DNA of 64,000 nucleotides from Gammaproteobacteria bacterium. Its GTDB lineage: Bacteria; Pseudomonadota; Gammaproteobacteria; Pseudomonadales; JADFDG01. This document shows positions 1-8,171 of this stretch, piece after piece. The stretch is taken from contig JADFDG010000007.1 in assembly GCA_018262975.1 (NCBI GenBank), forward strand, positions 62,001 through 126,000, written 5' to 3'. Under the pieces are notes generated by a model. It was not told where the DNA came from and did not search any database. It saw nothing but the letters and a program-made list of their open reading frames with translations. The position numbers were made by a program, and so were the translations under genes. How positions within the stretch are numbered: the first letter of the stretch is position 1; every line of letters starts with the position of its first letter.

Positions 1-378
1 GTCGGCGGCGCGTTCGATGAGGTTGTTGCAGGCACCGGTGGCCAGCGACGACAGCGTGCCCGTGCTGCACGGACACACCACCATGCGCGACGGCGCGCCG
101 GAACCGGAGGCTACCGGCGCCGTCCACTGGTCATCGCCGAACACGCTCAGCTGGCCGGGCTTCGCGCCGTACAACTGCGCGAAGTAATCGGCGGTGGCGC
201 CGGTCTGCGGCGGCAGCTTGAGATCGGTTTCGGTACCGATCACCACGCGCGCCGCCTTCGACACCATCAGGTACACGCGCCGGTCGGCCTGCAGCAGGCA
301 TTCGAGCAGGCGCAGGCCGTACTGGGCGCCGGAGGCGCCGGTGATGGCCAGCGTGACGGTATCGGCGGGGGCGGCCAT
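1..378 (-). CDS. ubiX: UbiX flavin prenyltransferase (partial, C-terminus off the left edge)
   Basis: UbiX joins a dimethylallyl group to FMN, making the prenylated flavin cofactor of the UbiD decarboxylase in ubiquinone synthesis; it is cytosolic. The 126 visible residues are the N-terminal two thirds of a protein that is usually about 190-210 aa. The N-terminus reads MAAPADTVTLAITGASGAPY, with the family's TGASGAxYG nucleotide-binding turn, followed by RLLECLL and later MVVCPCSTGTLSS, a conserved UbiX stretch. The start is the ATG at 376-378; its ATGA overlaps the stop of mpl, so the two genes are translationally coupled. The open end is caused by the window, not by a break in the gene. Confidence 0.93.
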   Translation of the reverse strand, partial: MAAPADTVTLAITGASGAQYGLRLLECLLQADRRVYLMVSKAARVVIGTETDLKLPPQTGATADYFAQLYGAKPGQLSVFGDDQWTAPVASGSGAPSRMVVCPCSTGTLSSLATGACNNLIERAAD

Positions 379-1757
379 CAGCCCCTCGCCTGCAGCGCCG
401 CCAGCAACTTCTGGTGGACGCCGCCGAAGCCGCCGTTGCTCATCACCAGGATGGCATCGCCCGGCTTCGCCTCGGCCACCAGCGTGCGCACCAGCGCATC
501 AATGTCGTTGACCACTTGCGCCGGCACGCGGCTGGCGGCGACGACGTCGTCCAGCGCCCAGTTGAGTCCCGCCGGCTGGTACCAGAACACCGCGTCGGCA
601 TCGGCGGTGGACGGCGCCAGGTGTTCGCGGTGCGTGCCCATGCGCATGGTGTTGGAGCGTGGCTCGATGGCCAGCAGGATGCGGCCGGCGCTGCCGCGCG
701 GGCCGATGCGCTTGCGCATGCCGGCCAGCGTCACGGCAATGGCGGTCGGGTGGTGCGCGAAATCGTCGTACACGCTGACGCCACCGACGGTGCCGAGCAG
801 GTCGAGGCGGCGTTTCACGCCCTCGAAACGGCACAGGGCTTCCACCGCCGTTTGCGCCGCGACGCTGGCATGCACCGCCGCGGCGATCGCCGCCAGCGCG
901 TTGCGCACGTTGTGCTCGCCGGCGCTGTCCCAGCGCACCTCGCCCACCGGCTTGCCGGCGTGCAGCACGCGGAAGGCGCTGCCGTCGGCTTCCAGCAACT
1001 GCGCCGCCCACTCGCCGCCCTCGGCGTCGAGGCCGGTGGTTTCCACCGGCGTCCAGCAGCCCTTCTGCAGCGTGTCGACGATGTTCGACTCCACGCGCGG
1101 ATGGATGATGCGGCCATTGCCGGGAATGGTGCGCACGAAGTGGTGGAACTGCTTCTTGATGGCGTCGAGGTTCTCGAAGATGTCGGCGTGGTCGAACTCG
1201 AGGTTGTTGAGGATCGCCGTCTTCGGCCGGTAGTGCACGAACTTGGAGCGCTTGTCGAAGAAGGCGCTGTCGTACTCGTCGGCTTCCACCACGAAATATT
1301 TGCCGCCGCCCAGGCGCGCGGAAATGCCGAAATTCTTCGGCACGCCGCCGATCAGGAAGCCCGGCTCGAGGCCGGCGTGCTCGAGGATCCACGCCACCAT
1401 GCTGGTGGTGGTGGTCTTGCCGTGGGTACCGGCCACGCCGATCACCCACTTGCCTGCCAGCACGTGGCGGGCCAGCCATTCCGGCCCGGAGACATACGGA
1501 ATCTGCTCGTTGAGCACGTGCTCCACCGCCGCGTTGCCGCGCGACAGCGCGTTGCCGATCACCACCAGGTCCGGGCGTTTGGCGAACTGCGCGGCGTCGT
1601 AGCCCTCGGTCAGGGCGATGCCGGCCTGCTCCAGCTGGGTGCTCATCGGCGGGTAGACGTTCTGGTCGCTGCCGGTGACGGTCTGGCCGCACTCGCGGGC
1701 GAGGATGGCCAGGCCGCCCATGAAGGTGCCGCAGATGCCGAGGATGTGGGTGTGCAT
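378..1757 (-). CDS. mpl: UDP-N-acetylmuramate:L-alanyl-gamma-D-glutamyl-meso-diaminopimelate ligase
   Basis: Mpl is a cytosolic peptidoglycan-recycling ligase that attaches the recovered tripeptide L-Ala-gamma-D-Glu-meso-DAP to UDP-MurNAc. The protein has 459 residues, the normal family length. It begins MHTHILGICGTFMGGLAILA (Rossmann N-terminal domain), has the Mur-ligase P-loop GTHGKTTTTS, then LNNLEFDHADIFENL and DDFAHHPTAI, all typical of Mur ligases. The frame is open a further 150 nt upstream, but that extension is low-complexity and lacks the family start, so I chose the ATG at 1757. It is translationally coupled to ubiX downstream and divergent from pfp across a 176-nt gap. Confidence 0.95.
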   Translation of the reverse strand: MHTHILGICGTFMGGLAILARECGQTVTGSDQNVYPPMSTQLEQAGIALTEGYDAAQFAKRPDLVVIGNALSRGNAAVEHVLNEQIPYVSGPEWLARHVLAGKWVIGVAGTHGKTTTTSMVAWILEHAGLEPGFLIGGVPKNFGISARLGGGKYFVVEADEYDSAFFDKRSKFVHYRPKTAILNNLEFDHADIFENLDAIKKQFHHFVRTIPGNGRIIHPRVESNIVDTLQKGCWTPVETTGLDAEGGEWAAQLLEADGSAFRVLHAGKPVGEVRWDSAGEHNVRNALAAIAAAVHASVAAQTAVEALCRFEGVKRRLDLLGTVGGVSVYDDFAHHPTAIAVTLAGMRKRIGPRGSAGRILLAIEPRSNTMRMGTHREHLAPSTADADAVFWYQPAGLNWALDDVVAASRVPAQVVNDIDALVRTLVAEAKPGDAILVMSNGGFGGVHQKLLAALQARG

Positions 1758-1851
1758 GGAGGTTCCCGGAAGGGGCGCGGGGCGCCGGGCAAGATACCGG
1801 CAGTTTACACGCCGGCCGCCGGGCCCCGGAATTACCCGCCGCGAAGGCCTT

Positions 1852-1861
1852 CCGCTATCAT
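1852..1861 (+). promoter_or_regulatory. Probable -10 region upstream of pfp
   Basis: CCGCTATCAT contains TATCAT, a good sigma-70 -10 hexamer, 72 nt before the pfp start. The same 10-mer sits upstream of dusB and of the beta-glucan synthase on the coding strand. No clear -35 is visible at 16-18 nt. Confidence 0.4.
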
Positions 1862-1933
1862 CGCCGGGCGCAATCGCACCCCATTCCCCCACCCGCGTCC
1901 CGCCCACCGGGACCCGCCCGAACCGGATCGACC

Positions 1934-3214
1934 ATGGCCAGCAAGAAGTCCAAGCCGCGCAACGCCTTCTACGCCCAGTCCGGCGGCGTCACCGCCGTCA
2001 TCAACGCGTCCGCCTGCGGCGTCATCGAGACCGCCCGCCAGCACAAGGACAGGATCGGCAAGGTGTACGCCGGCCGCAACGGCATCATCGGCGCCCTCAC
2101 CGAGGACCTGATCGACACCTCGAAGGAAAGCGCGAAGGCCATCGCCGCGCTGCGCCACACGCCGGCCGGCGCCTTCGGCTCCTGCCGCTACAAGCTCAAG
2201 TCGCTGGAGCAGAACCGCGCCGAGTACGAGCGCCTGATCGAGGTGTTCCGCGCGCACGACATCGGCTACTTCTTCTACAACGGCGGCGGCGATTCCGCCG
2301 ACACCTGCCTGAAGGTGTCGCAACTGTCGGAAACCATGGGCTACCCGATCCAGGCCATCCACGTGCCGAAGACGGTCGACAACGACCTGCCGCTGACCGA
2401 CTGCTGCCCGGGCTTCGGCTCGGTGGCGAAGTTCAGCGCCATTTCGGTGAAGGAAGCCGCGCTGGACGTGGCCTCGATGGCGAAGACGTCCACCAAGGTG
2501 TTCATCATGGAAGCGATGGGCCGCCACGCCGGCTGGATCGCGGCCGCCGGCGGCCTGGCCGGCCAGGGCGGCGACGAACCGCCGCACATCATCCTGTTCC
2601 CGGAAATCGCCTTCGAGCCGGAGTCGTTCCTGAAGAAGGTCGATGAGACGGTGAAACGCGTGGGCTACTGCGTGATCGTGGTGTCGGAAGGCGCGAAATA
2701 CGCCGACGGCCGCTTCCTCGCCGATGCCGGCACCGTGGACGCCTTCGGCCACACCCAGCTGGGCGGCGTGGCGCCGGCGCTGGCGTCGCTGATCAAGTCC
2801 AACCTCGGCTACAAGTACCACTGGGCGGTGCCGGATTACCTGCAGCGCGCCGCGCGCCACATCGCCTCGAAGACCGACGTCGAGCAGGCCTACGCGGTGG
2901 GCAAGGCGGCGGTGGAACTGGCGCTGAAGGGCCACAACGCAGTGATGCCGGCGATCGTGCGCAAGTCGGACGCGCCCTACAAGTGGACCATCGGCTCGGC
3001 GCCGCTGGCGAAGGTCGCCAACGTCGAGAAGAAGATGCCGCGCGACTTCATCACGAAGGACGGCTTCGGCATCACCGCCAAGGCGCGCGCCTACCTCGCG
3101 CCGCTGATCAAGGGCGAGGACTACCCGCCGTACAAGGACGGCCTGCCGCAATACGTCACGCTGAAGAACACCGCGGTGGCGAAGAAACTGCCGGCGTTCG
3201 AACTGAAAAAATGA
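1934..3214 (+). CDS. pfp: Pyrophosphate-dependent 6-phosphofructokinase
   Basis: This enzyme reversibly phosphorylates fructose 6-phosphate using PPi instead of ATP, acting in both glycolysis and gluconeogenesis. The 426-residue protein has the PFK glycine loop (YNGGGDSADTC), PKTVDNDL and MGRHAGW. The Lys in PKT-x-DND, in place of the Gly of ATP enzymes, is the known marker of PPi specificity. The start at MASKKSKPRNAF is followed immediately by the conserved AQSGGVTAVIN fold start. It is followed 46 nt later by a cyclic-nucleotide-domain gene and 1.3 kb later by inorganic pyrophosphatase, so PPi use and PPi removal are encoded close together. Confidence 0.93.
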   Translation: MASKKSKPRNAFYAQSGGVTAVINASACGVIETARQHKDRIGKVYAGRNGIIGALTEDLIDTSKESAKAIAALRHTPAGAFGSCRYKLKSLEQNRAEYERLIEVFRAHDIGYFFYNGGGDSADTCLKVSQLSETMGYPIQAIHVPKTVDNDLPLTDCCPGFGSVAKFSAISVKEAALDVASMAKTSTKVFIMEAMGRHAGWIAAAGGLAGQGGDEPPHIILFPEIAFEPESFLKKVDETVKRVGYCVIVVSEGAKYADGRFLADAGTVDAFGHTQLGGVAPALASLIKSNLGYKYHWAVPDYLQRAARHIASKTDVEQAYAVGKAAVELALKGHNAVMPAIVRKSDAPYKWTIGSAPLAKVANVEKKMPRDFITKDGFGITAKARAYLAPLIKGEDYPPYKDGLPQYVTLKNTAVAKKLPAFELKK

Positions 3215-3260
3215 CGCGGGCGCCGCTCGCCCGACCACCCGAAGGGAACCGGAGGCACCG

Positions 3261-3920
3261 ATGAAATCGACCCCGCTCTCCAGCGTACCGCGCGACTCGC
3301 TGGAAACGCTGCTCTCCGGCATCCCCTTCTACAAGGACCTGATGCTGGAAAGTCGCGAGCAGACCGATACGCTGCTGCGGTTCTCCTCGTTCTACGAGCC
3401 GGCGCCGGGCGAAGTGGTCATCCGCAAGGGCGACCGTGCCGACGCGTTCTACTTCCTGCTGCGCGGCCAGCTGGTGGTGTACCCGGACGGCGATCTCGCG
3501 CGCCCGGCGGTGAACTACCTCACCGCCGGCCAGGTGTTCGGGGCGCTGTCACTGCTGTGCCGCTCGCCGCGCACCGCCACCATCGTCGCCGACCCCAGGG
3601 TGACGAAGGTGATGCTGTTCGGCACCGACTTCTCGCCTTTCGGGGATCTCACCAATTTCACGCGCGTGAAACTGCCGACCAAGCTGGCCTTCTGGCGCAT
3701 GGTGGTGCACAACACCCGCTGGAAGCTCGAGCTGTACCGGATGGAACACCCGGACCACCCGCTGGCCCAGGAACTGCGGCAGGTGGAGATCTTCCGCGGC
3801 GAGAAGAACTCGGTGGAGGAGCTGCAGAGCCTGGACCGCCAGGTGTGGCAACTCACCGACATCCTGCTGCAATGGAACGAAGTGCTGGCCAGCAGCGACA
3901 GCGGCCCGGCCACCCTCTAG
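3261..3920 (+). CDS. Cyclic-nucleotide-binding-domain protein, degenerate phosphate cassette
   Basis: A 219-residue cytosolic protein with one cNMP-binding (Crp/PKA-type) beta-barrel at about residues 25-120: FSSFYEPAPGEVVIRKGDRADAFY, then LLRGQLVVYPDG, then GQVFGALSLLCRSPRTATI. The Glu expected after FG in the phosphate-binding cassette (FGE) is Ala here (FGALSLL), while the Arg-x-Ala-Thr end is kept, so cyclic-nucleotide binding may be lost or changed. The C-terminal 100 residues are helical (QSLDRQVWQLTDILLQWNEVL) with no DNA-binding helix-turn-helix, so it is not a CRP-type regulator. It lies 46 nt after pfp and is probably co-transcribed; the role is unknown, perhaps a regulatory partner. 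Confidence 0.8.
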   Translation: MKSTPLSSVPRDSLETLLSGIPFYKDLMLESREQTDTLLRFSSFYEPAPGEVVIRKGDRADAFYFLLRGQLVVYPDGDLARPAVNYLTAGQVFGALSLLCRSPRTATIVADPRVTKVMLFGTDFSPFGDLTNFTRVKLPTKLAFWRMVVHNTRWKLELYRMEHPDHPLAQELRQVEIFRGEKNSVEELQSLDRQVWQLTDILLQWNEVLASSDSGPATL

Positions 3921-3987
3921 GACCGGCCTTGCCAACCGGCCTGGCCGCCCCCATATGGAAGAAATCCACCAACGAGGTTTTGCCGCC

Positions 3988-4383
3988 ATGAAACTTGCCC
4001 GTCGCCTGCTGCTGGCCGTTGCGCTGCTTCCCGCCCTCGCGCTGGCCGCCCCCACCGACATGTCCCGCGACGAGCTGAAGGCACGCCAGGCCAAGGGGCA
4101 GCCGACGGTACTGATCGACGTGCGTTCGCCGGCGGAGTTCGCCGCCGGGCACATCCCCGGGGCCATCAACATCCCGGTTGACCAGGTCGAGGCGCGCATC
4201 GGCGAGATCGACAAGCTGCGCGGCAAGGGGGAGATCGTCCTGTACTGCCGCAGCGGGCGCCGGGCCGGCGTGGCTGCCGGCGTGCTGGAGTCCCGTGGCT
4301 ACCGCGGCCTGCGGCACCTGGACGGCGATTTCCCCGCCTGGCAGGCCGCGGGACTGCCGGTGGCGCCCTGCACCAACTGCTGA
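3988..4383 (+). CDS. Exported rhodanese-like protein
   Basis: A single-domain rhodanese (sulfur-transfer fold) of 131 residues. The N-terminus MKLARRLLLAVALLPALALA is a clear Sec signal peptide, so the mature protein is periplasmic. The domain runs from about residue 25: VLIDVRSPAEFAAGHIPGAINIP and the active-site loop YCRSGRRAG, which has the catalytic Cys and the CRxGxR shape of PspE/GlpE-type enzymes. The frame is open to 3955, but that start would bury the signal peptide; ACGAGG-like bases precede the ATG at 3988. It ends CTNC, an extra Cys pair at the C-terminus that could be redox-active. Substrate unknown. Confidence 0.88.
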   Translation: MKLARRLLLAVALLPALALAAPTDMSRDELKARQAKGQPTVLIDVRSPAEFAAGHIPGAINIPVDQVEARIGEIDKLRGKGEIVLYCRSGRRAGVAAGVLESRGYRGLRHLDGDFPAWQAAGLPVAPCTNC

Positions 4384-4397
4384 GGCCCGGTCACGGG

Positions 4398-4403
4398 TAT
4401 AAT
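4398..4403 (+). promoter_or_regulatory. -10 element upstream of ppa
   Basis: A perfect TATAAT lies 14 nt after the rhodanese stop and 68 nt before the ppa start. The -35 at the right distance is weak. It suggests ppa has its own promoter. Confidence 0.5.
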
Positions 4404-4470
4404 CCGCGCCGCCTTGCCGGGCCCAGGCCCGGCGTCATCACCACCGTCCCGCAGCAGAGAGCGCGCCCCC

Positions 4471-5001
4471 ATGGATTTCGACAAGGTCCCCCCCGGCAAG
4501 AACCCGCCCGATGACATCTACGTGGTCATCGAGATCCCGGCCAACTCGGCCCCGATCAAGTACGAGGTGGACAAGGAAAGCCACGCGGTGTTCGTCGACC
4601 GCTTCATGGCGACCGCGATGTTCTACCCGGCCAACTACGGCTTCATCCCGCAGACGCTGGCCGACGACGGCGATCCGCTGGACGTGCTGGTGGTCACCCC
4701 GTACCCGGTGGTGCCGGGCTCGGTAGTGCGTTGCCGCCCGGTGGCGGTCCTGCACATGTCCGACGAGGCCGGTGGCGACGTCAAGCTGGTTGCCGTGCCG
4801 CACGACAAGCTGTCGGTGCTGTACCGCGACGTCAAGGAAGCCGACGACCTGCCGCAACTGCTCAAGCAGCAGATCCAGCACTTCTTCGAGCACTACAAGG
4901 ACCTCGAGCCCGGCAAGTGGGTGAAGATCGAGGGCTGGGGCAGTGCTGCCGAAGCGCGCATCGAAGTCGAGAAGTCGATCGCGAACTACAAGGCGAAGTA
5001 A
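4471..5001 (+). CDS. ppa: Inorganic pyrophosphatase, family I
   Basis: This soluble enzyme hydrolyses PPi to two phosphates and pulls biosynthetic reactions forward. The 176-residue protein matches the hexameric bacterial family I length. It has [25 protein letters not shown], with the Asp-rich metal-binding signature (D-x-DPLD), and the Lys/Arg/Tyr phosphate ligands in conserved order. The start is at [15 protein letters not shown], where family members begin; an upstream in-frame ATG at 4414 would add a Pro/Ser/Arg-rich stretch. A GCAGAGAG sequence precedes the ATG. Competition with Pfp for PPi is plausible in this organism. Confidence 0.97.
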   Translation: MDFDKVPPGKNPPDDIYVVIEIPANSAPIKYEVDKESHAVFVDRFMATAMFYPANYGFIPQTLADDGDPLDVLVVTPYPVVPGSVVRCRPVAVLHMSDEAGGDVKLVAVPHDKLSVLYRDVKEADDLPQLLKQQIQHFFEHYKDLEPGKWVKIEGWGSAAEARIEVEKSIANYKAK

Positions 5002-5018
5002 GCTCGCCGGCAGCAATC

Positions 5019-5041
5019 GGGCGGGCGCATCGCGCCCGCCC
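5019..5041. terminator. GC hairpin between convergent ppa and DUF2333 genes
   Basis: Perfect 10-bp arms GGGCGGGCGC/GCGCCCGCCC with a 3-nt ATC loop fill the 40-nt gap between convergent genes. There is no U-run, so it is at best a weak bidirectional terminator or an RNA-stabilising stem. Confidence 0.5.
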
Positions 5042-6007
5042 CTACAGGGACGTTGTCAGTTGTACGCGCGCCTGCATCAGCGAGGCGCGCGTACGCGCCA
5101 GGTAGTTCGCCATCACCAGCGAATGGTTGGCCAGCAGGCCGAACTCGCTGCCGTTCAGGATCACCGGGCTGAGCACGGGCCGCTGGCTGCCTTCCAGCGC
5201 GGTCACCGCCTGCGCCACCGCTGGCGTCGCGCCACGGCTGGCGAGCACGGCGGCGAAATCCACCTGCACGGCACGCAACTGCGCCAGCAGTGCCCACGCA
5301 TATCCCCGCGCCTCGTAGAACGCATCGTCGCGCGCCAGCCACGGCGTGCGCGCCTCGCCCTCTGCCGTCGCCGCTGCGAGGCGCTGGCCATACGCGGCCA
5401 GCCGCGCATCCACGTCCGCCAGCCAGCGCGCCAGCGCATCGGGCTGCGCGTGGAAGCGTGCGCCCGGTTGCGGCGCGACCAGGCGCAGGTAATAGCTGTC
5501 GAGCGCCTCGCGCCCCATCGCGTACTCGCCTTCCGACGTGGGCAACAACCAGCTGTCGGCATCGAAATGGAAGCGCGCTTCGGCGCGCACGAGATCCGGG
5601 TCCTCCACCGCCAGTTGCGGCGCGCGACCGAAATCGCGGCGCAATGCGCGCGTCATGTCACGCACGTGGGCCAGCATGCCGGCCTCGAACGACGGCATGT
5701 CGTCGAGCAGCAAGCCCGGCGGCAAGCGATCGTTGTGCAGGTAGCCGCCGGGCTTGTCGAGCAGTGCATCCACGATGCCGGCGAGCATCGCCGTGGTGGC
5801 CGCGCCGGGCACCCGCGCCTCGCGGGCCTCCGGCGGCAAGGCGGGCACCGCCAGTGGCTCCGGTTCCAGGCTCCAGTACCAGCCCAGCAACAGCAGCAGT
5901 GGCAGGGCCACGGCCAGCAGCCGCGGCAACAGGCGCCAGTTGCGGCGCCCGCGCTCGGCGGAATCGAGCAGGAAGGTTTCCAGGCTGCTTTCGCCGGGCT
6001 GTTCCAT
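5042..6007 (-). CDS. DUF2333 family membrane-anchored protein
   Basis: A 321-residue protein of the DUF2333 family, function unknown. It has a cytosolic N-terminus of about 25 residues, one transmembrane helix (RLLPRLLAVALPLLLLLGWYW, roughly 25-46) and a large periplasmic domain. The segment GGYLHNDRLPPGLLLDDMPSFEAG is the family's most recognisable block; the C-terminal half is helical. It follows the sensor kinase gene by 86 nt on the same strand and could be a distal member of that operon or independent. I recognise the family but cannot assign a role. Confidence 0.8.
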   Translation of the reverse strand: MEQPGESSLETFLLDSAERGRRNWRLLPRLLAVALPLLLLLGWYWSLEPEPLAVPALPPEAREARVPGAATTAMLAGIVDALLDKPGGYLHNDRLPPGLLLDDMPSFEAGMLAHVRDMTRALRRDFGRAPQLAVEDPDLVRAEARFHFDADSWLLPTSEGEYAMGREALDSYYLRLVAPQPGARFHAQPDALARWLADVDARLAAYGQRLAAATAEGEARTPWLARDDAFYEARGYAWALLAQLRAVQVDFAAVLASRGATPAVAQAVTALEGSQRPVLSPVILNGSEFGLLANHSLVMANYLARTRASLMQARVQLTTSL

Positions 6008-6093
6008 GGGACTTCAGGGGGGCCAGGAAGGAAGGGGCCGGTGGTGCCGGGGCTGACCGCGCGACTATAGCCCCAACCGGTGGCGGCGCGTAG

Positions 6094-7503
6094 TCACCCG
6101 GACGGCGCCGCAGGCAGGCGGACAATGAACACGCCGCGCCGCCCGGCCGACCGCGACCTGGCCTCCACCGTGCCGCCATGCAAATCAACGATCCGCCGCA
6201 CGATCGCCAGGCCAAGCCCGGCACCGTCGCCGCGACCACTCTCCGCGCGGTAGAAGCGCTCGAACACCCGTTCCGCCAGTTCCGCGGGCACGCCCGGTCC
6301 TTCATCCTCCACCGCCAGTTCGACCTCCCCGCGCGCACCGGCACGCAGGGCCAGGTGCACCAGCGAGTCCGGCGGTGAATAGCGCAAGGCGTTGTCGACC
6401 AGGTTGCGCACCAGGATGCCGAGCAACGCACGGTCGCCGCGCACCATGCAGGCACCGGCCGGGGAAAAGTCGAACTCCTGGCCGCGGCGCGCCGCCACCG
6501 GCGCCAGCGCGGCGAGCTCCTCGCGCACCAGCGCATCCAGCCGCAACGGCATGAACGTGCGCGGCGCGGCCTCCGGCTCGATGCGGGCCAGCGTCAACAT
6601 CTGTTCGACCAGGCGCGCCGCCCGGTCGACGCCGCGCAACAGCATTTCCAGTGCCGTGCGGCGCTCGTCATCGGCGCCGGCCGCCAGCGCGTTCTCGGCG
6701 TGGATGCGCAGCACCGCAAGCGGCGTGCGCAACTCGTGGGCGGCGTCGGCGGTGAAGCGACGCTCACGCTCGAAGGACTCGCCCAGTCGCGCCAGCAGGT
6801 CGTTGAGTTCGTCCACCATCGGCTCGAGCTCGACACTCGAGGGAGAGACATGCACCGGCGAGAGATTGCCGCCGCTGCGCCTGGCGATGGCGGAGCGCAA
6901 CGCACTCAAGGGACGCAGGCCGCGGCCCAGCAACAACCAGATGAGCAGGGCCATCACCGGGATACCGACCGCATTGGGCAACACCGTCGCCAGGGCGATC
7001 TCGCCGGCCAGCTCGTCGCGCATGTAGTCGTCGTGCGCGACCTGCAACCACAGGCCCTCGTGCTGCAGGGTGAATACCACGAAGCGTTCGCCGTCCAGCT
7101 CGATTTCCGCGTAGCCGGCGGCGAACGGCGCCAACGCCACCACCGGCGCATTGGATGAGCGCATCAGCAGCCGCTCCCCGGCGCCCTCCCACAACTGGAA
7201 CACCAGGCGCGTTTCGTACTTGTGGCCGACCAGGGCCTGCCCGCGGGGATCGGGTTCCTCGTCTCCGGCGGCGACCGGCTTCCACACCGGGAAAACCACC
7301 GTGTCGCTGCTGTCGCTCTCCGGCAGCAGCGGCCGGGTGGTCAGGGTGGCGACCAGTACACGCGCGGACTGCGCGAGCTGCGCATCGAACAGTTCGCGCA
7401 CTTCGTGGTCAGCCTCGTGGTAACTGACCCAGGCCGTGACGGCCATGCTCAGCGTGGCCACCGCGAGCAGCGTCGCCAGCAGGTAGCGGCGTATGGAAAA
7501 CAT
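6094..7503 (-). CDS. Sensor histidine kinase, QseC/PmrB type
   Basis: An inner-membrane sensor kinase of 469 residues, partner of the response regulator encoded 3 nt upstream. Order: TM1 at residues 7-29; a periplasmic sensor of about 130 residues with many acidic residues (DSSDTVVFPVW, EEPDPRG); TM2 around 160-190 (GIPVMALLIWLLLGRG); HAMP linker; HisKA with the phosphoacceptor His near residue 256 (DAAHELRTPL); HATPase_c with NLVDNALRYSP, EDEGPGVP and GAGLGLAIV. The acidic periplasmic domain resembles metal-sensing kinases but the ligand cannot be read from sequence. It is the second-last gene of the tlpA-to-kinase operon, so the system probably controls its own transcription. Confidence 0.92.
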   Translation of the reverse strand: MFSIRRYLLATLLAVATLSMAVTAWVSYHEADHEVRELFDAQLAQSARVLVATLTTRPLLPESDSSDTVVFPVWKPVAAGDEEPDPRGQALVGHKYETRLVFQLWEGAGERLLMRSSNAPVVALAPFAAGYAEIELDGERFVVFTLQHEGLWLQVAHDDYMRDELAGEIALATVLPNAVGIPVMALLIWLLLGRGLRPLSALRSAIARRSGGNLSPVHVSPSSVELEPMVDELNDLLARLGESFERERRFTADAAHELRTPLAVLRIHAENALAAGADDERRTALEMLLRGVDRAARLVEQMLTLARIEPEAAPRTFMPLRLDALVREELAALAPVAARRGQEFDFSPAGACMVRGDRALLGILVRNLVDNALRYSPPDSLVHLALRAGARGEVELAVEDEGPGVPAELAERVFERFYRAESGRGDGAGLGLAIVRRIVDLHGGTVEARSRSAGRRGVFIVRLPAAPSG

Positions 7504-7506
7504 CGC

Positions 7507-8160
7507 TCAGTCCACCGTGTAACCCACACCGCGCACGGTGCGGATGAATTCCGGGGCCAGCTTGCGGCGCAGGTGATGGATGTGCACTTCCAGCGCATTG
7601 CTGTCCACGTCCTCGCTCCAGCCGTAGAGGGCCTGTTCCAGCCGTTCGCGCGTAAGTACGCGGCCGGCGTTTTCGACCAGCGCCGACAACAAGGCAAACT
7701 CGCGGCGGGTCAGTTCGACGCGGCGCCCATCCCACTGCGCCTCGTGCGACTCCGGCAGCAACACCAGCGCGCCGTGGCGGACCTCCGCCGCGGCGCGCCC
7801 GCCACGCCGTCGCCCCAAGGCGCGCAGGCGCGCCTTGAGTTCGGCGATCTCGAAGGGCTTGACCAGGTAATCGTCGGCCCCCGCATCCAGGCCCTCGACA
7901 CGGTCCTCGATGCGGTCGCGCGCGGTGATGATCAGCACCGGCGCGTCGCTGTGGCGGCGCATGTCGCGCAGCACACCCATGCCATCGCGGCGCGGCAGCC
8001 CCAGGTCGAGCAGCACCAGGTCCCAGGCCTCGTCGCCGGACAACGCGCGGCGCGCATGCTCGCCGTCGCGCAACCAGTCGACGGCATGCCCGTCGCGCGC
8101 CAGCGCGGCGCGCAGGCCCTCGCCGAGCAGCTCGTCATCTTCCACCAGCAGGATGCGCAT
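7507..8160 (-). CDS. OmpR-family response regulator, QseB/PmrA type
   Basis: A 217-residue DNA-binding response regulator. The receiver domain (1-115) has the acidic pair DD at 8-9, phosphoacceptor Asp52 (LVLLDLGLP) and the Lys in DDYLVKPF. The C-terminal winged helix (125-217) has LTRREFALLSALVENAGRVLTR, then NALEVHIHHLRRKL, then IRTVRGVGYTVD, all of the OmpR/PhoB class. PmrA/QseB-type regulators recognise CTTAA-N6-type direct repeats, and three such repeats occur upstream of tlpA, dsbD and the second DUF3570 gene, making this the best candidate to bind them. The 11-nt gap from apbE and 3-nt gap to the kinase support one operon. Confidence 0.94.
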   Translation of the reverse strand: MRILLVEDDELLGEGLRAALARDGHAVDWLRDGEHARRALSGDEAWDLVLLDLGLPRRDGMGVLRDMRRHSDAPVLIITARDRIEDRVEGLDAGADDYLVKPFEIAELKARLRALGRRRGGRAAAEVRHGALVLLPESHEAQWDGRRVELTRREFALLSALVENAGRVLTRERLEQALYGWSEDVDSNALEVHIHHLRRKLAPEFIRTVRGVGYTVD

Positions 8161-8171
8161 GCCCGTCCCCC

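Noticed and set aside
414..2111. Long open frames opposite or out of phase with known genes (for example opposite mpl, pfp, dsbD, the cyclase, retS and the adhesin)
   Set aside because: High GC leaves shadow frames open. Their translations are Arg/Ala/His-rich or low-complexity without domains, and the true genes in the same DNA are clear family members.
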